Positions 59,255 to 64,000 of a stretch of DNA of 64,000 bases are shown one piece after another (the stretch's first letter is position 1; each line of letters starts with the position of its first letter). The stretch lies in the NCBI GenBank assembly GCA_038246545.1, contig JBBRVW010000003.1, positions 1-64,000 on the forward strand, read 5' to 3'. Source of the stretch: JBBRVW01 sp038246545 (GTDB lineage: Bacteria > Actinomycetota > Actinomycetes > JACCUZ01). The notes under the pieces are model-generated. The model was not told the origin of the DNA. It saw nothing but the letters and a program-made list of their open reading frames with translations, and searched no databases. The position numbers and the translations under genes are program-made.

Positions 59255-61953
59255 TGGAGACTGCCGAGATCAAGCGTCGGTGGCTCGCGTTCTTCGGGGG
59301 CCGCGGGCACACCGTCGTGCCCAGCGCCTCGCTGCTGCTCGACGACCCGAACCTGCTGTTCGTCAACGCCGGCATGGTGCCGTTCAAGCCCTACCTGCTC
59401 GGCCAGCAGACGCCGCCGTACCTGCGGGCGACGAGCGTGCAGAAGTGCCTGCGGACCCTCGACATCGACGAGGTCGGCAAGACCGCCCGGCACGGCACCT
59501 TCTTCCAGATGAACGGCAACTTCTCCTTCGGCGACTACTTCAAGCAGGGCGCCATCGAGCTCGCCTGGGAGCTCGTGACCAGGCCGCAGGCCGACGGCGG
59601 CTACGGCTTCGACGAGTCGGTGCTCTACGCGAGCGTGCTGGCTGACGACGACGAGGCCGTGGCGCTGTGGAAGCAGGTCGCCGGCCTGTCAGACGACCGC
59701 ATCGTCCGGCTCGGCAACAAGGACAACTACTGGTCGATGGGCGTGCCCGGCCCGGGCGGCCCGTCCAGCGAGATCCTCATCGATCGCGGCCCGGAGTTCG
59801 GCAAGGACGGCGACTGGGACGCCGGCGACCGCTACATGGAGTTCTGGAACCTCGTCTTCATGCAGGACGAGCTCTCCGCGGTGCGCAGCAAGGAGGACTT
59901 CGACGTCGCCGGCCCGCTGCCGAAGAAGAACATCGACACCGGCATGGGCCTCGAGCGGGTCGCGTTCCTCCTGCAGGGCGTCGACAACCTCTACGAGATC
60001 GACGAGGTCTACCCCGTCCTCGAGCGCGCGGCCGAGATGTCCGGCAAGCGCTACGGCGCCAGCGGTGACGTGAACGACAGCGATGACGTCAAGCTGCGCG
60101 TCGTCGCCGACCACGTCCGCAGCGCCCTGATGCTCATCGGCGACGGCGTGACTCCCGGCAACGAGGCCCGTGGCTACGTCCTGCGCCGGCTGCTCCGGCG
60201 TGTCGTCCGCTCGATGCGGCTGCTCGGTGTCGACGAGCCGGTCGTGCCCGAGCTGCTCACCGTCTCCAAGGACGCGATGGCGCCGTCGTACCCGGAGCTG
60301 GCGCGCGACTTCGCCCGGATCTCCACGATCGCGGCGACCGAGGAGGAGATCTTCCGTGGCACGCTGCGCGCAGGAACGACGATCCTCGACACCGCCGTCC
60401 GGGAGACCAAGGCGGCCGGTGGCACGACCCTCTCCGGCGAGCGGGCCTTCCAGCTGCACGACACGTTCGGCTTCCCGATCGACCTCACTCTCGAGATGGC
60501 CGAGGAGCAGGGCCTCGAGGTCGACCGCGACGGTTTCCGGCGGCTGATGGCCGAGCAGCGCAACCGCGCCAAGGCCGACGCCCTCGGGCGCCGCCAGGGG
60601 CACGCCGACGTCTCGGCCTACCGTGATGTGCTCGACGCGGGCGGCCCCAGCCGGTTCACCGGCTACGACGAGGTCGTCAGCGAGGCGACCGTGGTGGGCC
60701 TGCTCGTCGACGGCGCGACGGTGCCCGCCGCGAGCGCCGGGCAGGAGGTCGAGATCGTGCTCGACCGCACTCCGCTCTACGCCGAGGGTGGCGGGCAGCT
60801 CGCCGACCACGGCACCCTGCGCTTCACCGGCCATGGCTCGGTCGCCGAGGTCGAGGTCACCGACGTGCAGACGCCGATGACCGGGCTGATCGTGCACCGC
60901 GGTCGGGTGGTGAGCGGCGAGGTCACACGCGGCGACTCGGTCGTCGCCGAGGTCGACGTCGCCCGCCGCCGGGCCATCAGCCGGGCGCACACGGCGACGC
61001 ACCTCGTGCACAAGGGCTTCCGCGACGCGCTGGGGGAGACCGCGACCCAGGCCGGCTCCGAGAACGCGCCTGGTCGGTTCCGCTTCGACGTCAACTCCGC
61101 CGGCGCGGTCCCGCCCAGTGTCCTGCGCGATGTCGAGCAGGAGGTCAACGAGGTCCTCGCCGCCGACCTCGACGTCCGCGCCGAGCTGATGACCCAGGAG
61201 CAGGCGGTCGCATCCGGAGCGATGGCACTGTTCGGCGAGAAGTACGGCGACGAGGTCCGCGTCGTCTCGGTCGGCGACTGGGCCCGCGAGCTCTGCGGCG
61301 GCACCCATGCGCAGCGCTCCGGCCAGCTCGGCCTGGTGAGCATCCTCGGCGAGTCGTCGATCGGCGCCGGCGTCCGTCGGGTCGAGGCTCTCGTCGGGGT
61401 CGACGCGTACAGCTTCCTCGCCCGGGAGCACGCCCTCGTGAGCCAGCTCACCGAGGCGCTCAAGGTGCGCCCCGAGGAGCTGCCGGACCGGGTGGCGGCG
61501 CTGACGAGCCGGCTCCGCGAGGTCGAGAAGGACCTCGAGAAGGTCCGGTCCTCCCAGGTGCTGGCCGTGGCGGGCGAGCTCGCCGCCGCACCCGTCGACG
61601 TCTTCGGGGTCGGCGTCGTCACCCACCGGGCACCGGACGGCACCGGGGCCGACGACCTGCGCCGCCTCGTCCTCGACGTCCGCGGCCGGGTCCCGGCCCA
61701 CCGGCCGGCCGCTGTCGCGATGGTGTCGGTCGCGAACGGACGCCCCGTCGTCGTCGTGGCGGTCAACGACAAGGGCCGCGAGTGGGGCATCAAGGCCGGC
61801 GACCTGGTGCGGGTCGCGGCGCAGGTGCTCGGGGGCGGGGGCGGCGGCAAGGACGACGTCGCCCAGGGCGGCGGTTCCGACCCGGCCAAGGTCGACGAGG
61901 CGCTGCGCCAGGTCGAGCACACGGTCGGCCAGCGGGTGACCGGCTCGGCGTGA
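59254..61953 (+). CDS. alaS: alanyl-tRNA synthetase
   Basis: AlaS charges tRNA-Ala and edits mischarged Ser/Gly. The 899-residue protein has the class II catalytic core (FFGGRGHTVVPSASLLLDDP, NGNFSFGDYFKQGAIELAWE), and the tRNA recognition region. The editing domain has zinc ligands in ISRAHTATHLVHKGFRDALG and ELCGGTHAQRSGQLGLV. The oligomerisation region and the C-Ala domain with GGGGGGKDDVAQGGGSDPAK follow. Length is normal. It is the last of four tightly coupled genes beginning with DUF948. Confidence 0.97.
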   Translation: METAEIKRRWLAFFGGRGHTVVPSASLLLDDPNLLFVNAGMVPFKPYLLGQQTPPYLRATSVQKCLRTLDIDEVGKTARHGTFFQMNGNFSFGDYFKQGAIELAWELVTRPQADGGYGFDESVLYASVLADDDEAVALWKQVAGLSDDRIVRLGNKDNYWSMGVPGPGGPSSEILIDRGPEFGKDGDWDAGDRYMEFWNLVFMQDELSAVRSKEDFDVAGPLPKKNIDTGMGLERVAFLLQGVDNLYEIDEVYPVLERAAEMSGKRYGASGDVNDSDDVKLRVVADHVRSALMLIGDGVTPGNEARGYVLRRLLRRVVRSMRLLGVDEPVVPELLTVSKDAMAPSYPELARDFARISTIAATEEEIFRGTLRAGTTILDTAVRETKAAGGTTLSGERAFQLHDTFGFPIDLTLEMAEEQGLEVDRDGFRRLMAEQRNRAKADALGRRQGHADVSAYRDVLDAGGPSRFTGYDEVVSEATVVGLLVDGATVPAASAGQEVEIVLDRTPLYAEGGGQLADHGTLRFTGHGSVAEVEVTDVQTPMTGLIVHRGRVVSGEVTRGDSVVAEVDVARRRAISRAHTATHLVHKGFRDALGETATQAGSENAPGRFRFDVNSAGAVPPSVLRDVEQEVNEVLAADLDVRAELMTQEQAVASGAMALFGEKYGDEVRVVSVGDWARELCGGTHAQRSGQLGLVSILGESSIGAGVRRVEALVGVDAYSFLAREHALVSQLTEALKVRPEELPDRVAALTSRLREVEKDLEKVRSSQVLAVAGELAAAPVDVFGVGVVTHRAPDGTGADDLRRLVLDVRGRVPAHRPAAVAMVSVANGRPVVVVAVNDKGREWGIKAGDLVRVAAQVLGGGGGGKDDVAQGGGSDPAKVDEALRQVEHTVGQRVTGSA

Positions 61954-61972
61954 CCGCGCCCTGCAGGCACCC

Positions 61973-62551
61973 GTGCCGACCGGCGAGAGGCCGGCGGTGA
62001 GGCCGGGCGTGCGGCTCGGCGTCGACGTCGGCAGCGTCCGCGTCGGTGTCGCCGGCTGCGACCCCGCCGGGCTGATCGCGACCCCGGTGGAGACCCTCAG
62101 GCGCGGCCACGACGACGTCCCCCGGCTCGCCGCGCTGGTCACGGAGCGGGCGGCCGTCGAGGTCGTGGTCGGCCATCCCACCACCCTCCGGGGCACCCGG
62201 GGACCGGCGGCCAGGGCCGCCGAGGCGTACGCCGCCACGCTGGCGGCCCGGCTGGGCGTGCCCGTGCGCCTGGTCGACGAGCGGTTCTCGACGGTGGGGG
62301 CCCAGCGTGGGCTGCACGCGAGCGGGGTAGACACGCGCAGGGGGCGCAGCGTCATCGACCAGGCCGCTGCTGTCATCATCTTGCAGGGTGCCCTGGACTC
62401 CGAGAGGTCCTCCGGCCGCCCACCCGGACGGCTCGTCGAACCCACGGCGCGGCCCGACGACCGGGGGGAGCACGCGACGGGGGATGCCTCACCGGGGGCC
62501 GAGCACGACACGGCACGAGACGTGGAGCCGAGTGTGGAAGGCGAACGATGA
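61973..62551 (+). CDS. ruvX: RNase H-like Holliday junction resolvase (YqgF/RuvX)
   Basis: The 192-residue protein has the YqgF core: RLGVDVGSVRVGVAGCDPAG with the first catalytic Asp, EVVVGHPTTLRGTRGPAARA, VRLVDERFSTVGAQRGL, and DQAAAVIILQGALDSE. A disordered C-terminal extension of ~50 residues follows. The family processes 16S rRNA 3' ends or junctions. GTG 61973 or the later GTG 61997 could be the start. It sits between alaS and mltG as in many actinobacteria and overlaps mltG (ATGA). Confidence 0.9.
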   Translation: MPTGERPAVRPGVRLGVDVGSVRVGVAGCDPAGLIATPVETLRRGHDDVPRLAALVTERAAVEVVVGHPTTLRGTRGPAARAAEAYAATLAARLGVPVRLVDERFSTVGAQRGLHASGVDTRRGRSVIDQAAAVIILQGALDSERSSGRPPGRLVEPTARPDDRGEHATGDASPGAEHDTARDVEPSVEGER

Positions 62552-63666
62552 CCGATCTGTCCGTGTGGTCGGACGAGGAGACCCGTCCGCGCCGCAGCCG
62601 ACGGCGCCGCAAGAAGACCGGGCGCGGCAAGACCGCCCTCGCGGTGGTCCTCTCGCTGCTGCTCGTCGTCGGCGTGATCGGCGGCGTCGCGGCGCTGGCC
62701 TTCGGCGGCGTCAGCAAGATCAAGGACGTGTTCTCCTCGTCCAGCGCGCCGGACTACCCCGGCCCGGGCGAGGGCACCGTGGTCATCGAGGTGAAGACCG
62801 GAGACACCTCGGCCGACGTCGCCAAGACGCTGAAGGCAGAGGACGTCGTCAAGAGCACCCAGGCGTTCGTCGCTGCCGCCTACGCCGACCCGGACGCGTC
62901 CCACCTGCAGCCCGGCTTCTACCAGGTCCAGCGCAAGATGGCCGCCGCCGACGCCCTGGCGGCCGTGCTCGACCCCTCGGCCCGGATCCAGGCCCGGGTG
63001 ACGCTGCCCGAGGGCCTGCGGCTGGACGAGACGCTGCACCAGCTCGCCAAGGACACCGAGCTGCCGCTCAAGGACTACGAGAAGGCGCTGACGAAGCGCG
63101 CCGCTGCTCTCGGCCTGCCCGACTACGCACAGGACAACCCGGAGGGCTTCCTCTACCCCGCTACCTACGACGTCGAGCCCAACGCCACGGCCGACTCGGT
63201 CCTCACCCAGCTGTTCAGCGCCTACCAGACGGCCGCCGACCGGGCCGGTGTCGCGCGCACCAACCGCTCGCCGGAGGACATCGTCGTCATCGCCAGCCTG
63301 GTCGAGGCCGAGGCGCGCAACGCCGAGGACTTCGGCAAGGTCGCGCGGGTGGTCTACAACCGGCTCGCGAAGAACATGCCGCTGCAGTTCGACTCCACGG
63401 TCAACTACGCGCTCAAGGCCGACAAGGAGATCGTTACCTACGAGGACCTGGGTGCCAACTCGCCGTACAACACCTACAAGAACCAGGGCCTGCCGCCGGC
63501 ACCGATCAACTCGCCCGGGTTGGCCGCCCTCACCGCGGCGGTGAACCCGACGCCGGGGGACTGGCTCTACTTCGTGACCACCGACCCGTCGAAGGGCACC
63601 ACGAAGTTCACCGGCGACTACCAGGAGTTCCTCAGGTTCAAGGGCGAGCTCAAGTCGAACCAGTGA
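62548..63666 (+). CDS. mltG: endolytic murein transglycosylase MltG
   Basis: MltG cuts nascent glycan strands at the membrane and helps terminate peptidoglycan synthesis. The 372-residue protein has a basic cytoplasmic start (RRSRRRRKKTGRGK) and one membrane helix (TALAVVLSLLLVVGVIGGVA). A LysM-like region (VVIEVKTGDTSADVAKTLKA) and the YceG domain follow, with the catalytic Glu in VVIASLVEAEARNAEDFGKV and C-terminal SPYNTYKNQGLPPAPINSPG. It overlaps ruvX at its start and aroE at its end. Confidence 0.94.
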   Translation: MTDLSVWSDEETRPRRSRRRRKKTGRGKTALAVVLSLLLVVGVIGGVAALAFGGVSKIKDVFSSSSAPDYPGPGEGTVVIEVKTGDTSADVAKTLKAEDVVKSTQAFVAAAYADPDASHLQPGFYQVQRKMAAADALAAVLDPSARIQARVTLPEGLRLDETLHQLAKDTELPLKDYEKALTKRAAALGLPDYAQDNPEGFLYPATYDVEPNATADSVLTQLFSAYQTAADRAGVARTNRSPEDIVVIASLVEAEARNAEDFGKVARVVYNRLAKNMPLQFDSTVNYALKADKEIVTYEDLGANSPYNTYKNQGLPPAPINSPGLAALTAAVNPTPGDWLYFVTTDPSKGTTKFTGDYQEFLRFKGELKSNQ

Positions 63667-64000
63667 CGCGCCGGGCGGCCGTGCTCGGCTCACCGGTGGC
63701 TCACTCGCTGTCACCGGCCCTGCACCGCGCGGCGTACGACCAGCTCGGCCTGGCCGACTGGAGCTACACCGCGCAGGAGGTCGACGAGGACGGGCTGGCG
63801 GGCTTCCTCGACCGGCTCGACCGGGACTGGGCGGGGCTGTCCCTGACGATGCCGTTGAAGGCCGCCGTCCTGCCCCTGCTGGACGCCGCCTCCCCCGTGG
63901 TGGAGATGGCCGGCGGAGCCAACACCGTCCTGCTCCGCGACGGTCGCCGGGTCGGCGAGAACACCGACGTGCCCGGCATGGTGGCGGCGCTCGTGGCGGC
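63663..64000 (+). CDS. aroE: shikimate dehydrogenase, 3' end beyond the window
   Basis: The frame runs off the right edge after about 112 residues. It starts VTRRAAVLGSPVAHSLSPAL with the substrate-binding Ser pair. The catalytic K66 is in SLTMPLKAAVLPLL. GGANTVLLRDGRRVGENTDV carries the family's ANT and NTD motifs. The enzyme reduces 3-dehydroshikimate with NADPH in aromatic amino acid synthesis. GTG 63663 overlaps the mltG stop (GTGA). The alaS-ruvX-mltG-aroE order is typical of actinobacteria. Confidence 0.93.
   Translation, partial: MTRRAAVLGSPVAHSLSPALHRAAYDQLGLADWSYTAQEVDEDGLAGFLDRLDRDWAGLSLTMPLKAAVLPLLDAASPVVEMAGGANTVLLRDGRRVGENTDVPGMVAALVA

Noticed and set aside
59689..63714. A 1341-codon open frame on the minus strand, and a similar 1261-codon one at 16232-20017
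   Set aside because: Both run antisense to well-identified genes (alaS-ruvX-mltG, and the GSDH-like gene to thrS). Their composition is the Arg/Gly/Val/Asp-rich pattern expected from the third-position GC bias of the real strand.

Overview
The window is high-GC DNA from an actinobacterium, most likely of the Nocardioidaceae or a close relative. The evidence is the thrS - HIT - pgsA - patA - pimA - pdxS - pdxT - yebC - ruvCAB - yajC - secDF - apt - relA gene order, phosphatidylinositol mannoside genes, an SsgA-family protein, GTG starts, ATGA/GTGA overlaps between neighbouring genes and many TANNNT -10 boxes sitting directly at start codons. The family assignment is inference; the gene order and families are read from the sequence.

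Region 1-5668 is accessory or anomalous. About 0.96 kb at the left edge reads as a betaproteobacterial-looking trans-sulfuration enzyme gene broken by three frameshifts. Poorly recognisable ORFs follow. Then comes an intact IS3-family element (2475-3838, 16-bp conserved terminal repeats, 3-bp CTG target duplication) that splits one hypothetical gene whose frame is restored exactly on excision. A DUF2293 gene and a 0.4-kb gap lead to the 3' end of a tRNA-Val gene, the first of a tRNA-Val/Cys/Gly cluster.

Region 5669-18310 carries dispersed histidine-utilisation genes (hutH, hutU, hutI), the folate genes pabB-pabC, a CGNR zinc-finger protein, a DMT exporter, an SsgA-family regulator, a PGPGW membrane protein, tRNA-Val(CAC), a secreted glucose/sorbosone dehydrogenase-like protein and a MOSC protein.

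Region 18311-42108 is the conserved core: thrS and a HIT hydrolase, a minus-strand methyltransferase and EF-G-like GTPase, the PIM genes, vitamin B6 synthesis (pdxST), yebC, ruvCAB with a LexA-type box, protein export (yajC-secD-secF), apt and relA. Between yebC and ruvC sits a divergent operon encoding a 77-aa HTH protein and a stand-alone Clp N-domain protein. Its promoter has two GTCAAC-N4-GTTGAC palindromes lying on the -35 and -10.

Region 42133-48107 is a myo-inositol catabolic locus (GntR regulator, iolG, mmsA, iolC, an aldolase-like gene) in which iolE and iolD appear reduced to remnants. Two GT-N4-AC palindromes mark its promoters.

Region 48145-64000 returns to housekeeping genes: DUF349 protein, cyclophilin, MBL hydrolase, hisS, aspS, GNAT protein, rarA, a DUF559 gene, two small proteins upstream of alaS, then alaS, ruvX, mltG and the start of aroE. 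The DUF559 gene is flanked by inverted copies of a ~60-bp palindromic repeat, with a third copy between pdxS and pdxT, a layout resembling a REP/transposase (REPtron) arrangement. A second family of composite triple palindromes occurs at 12149-12265 and 18149-18231.
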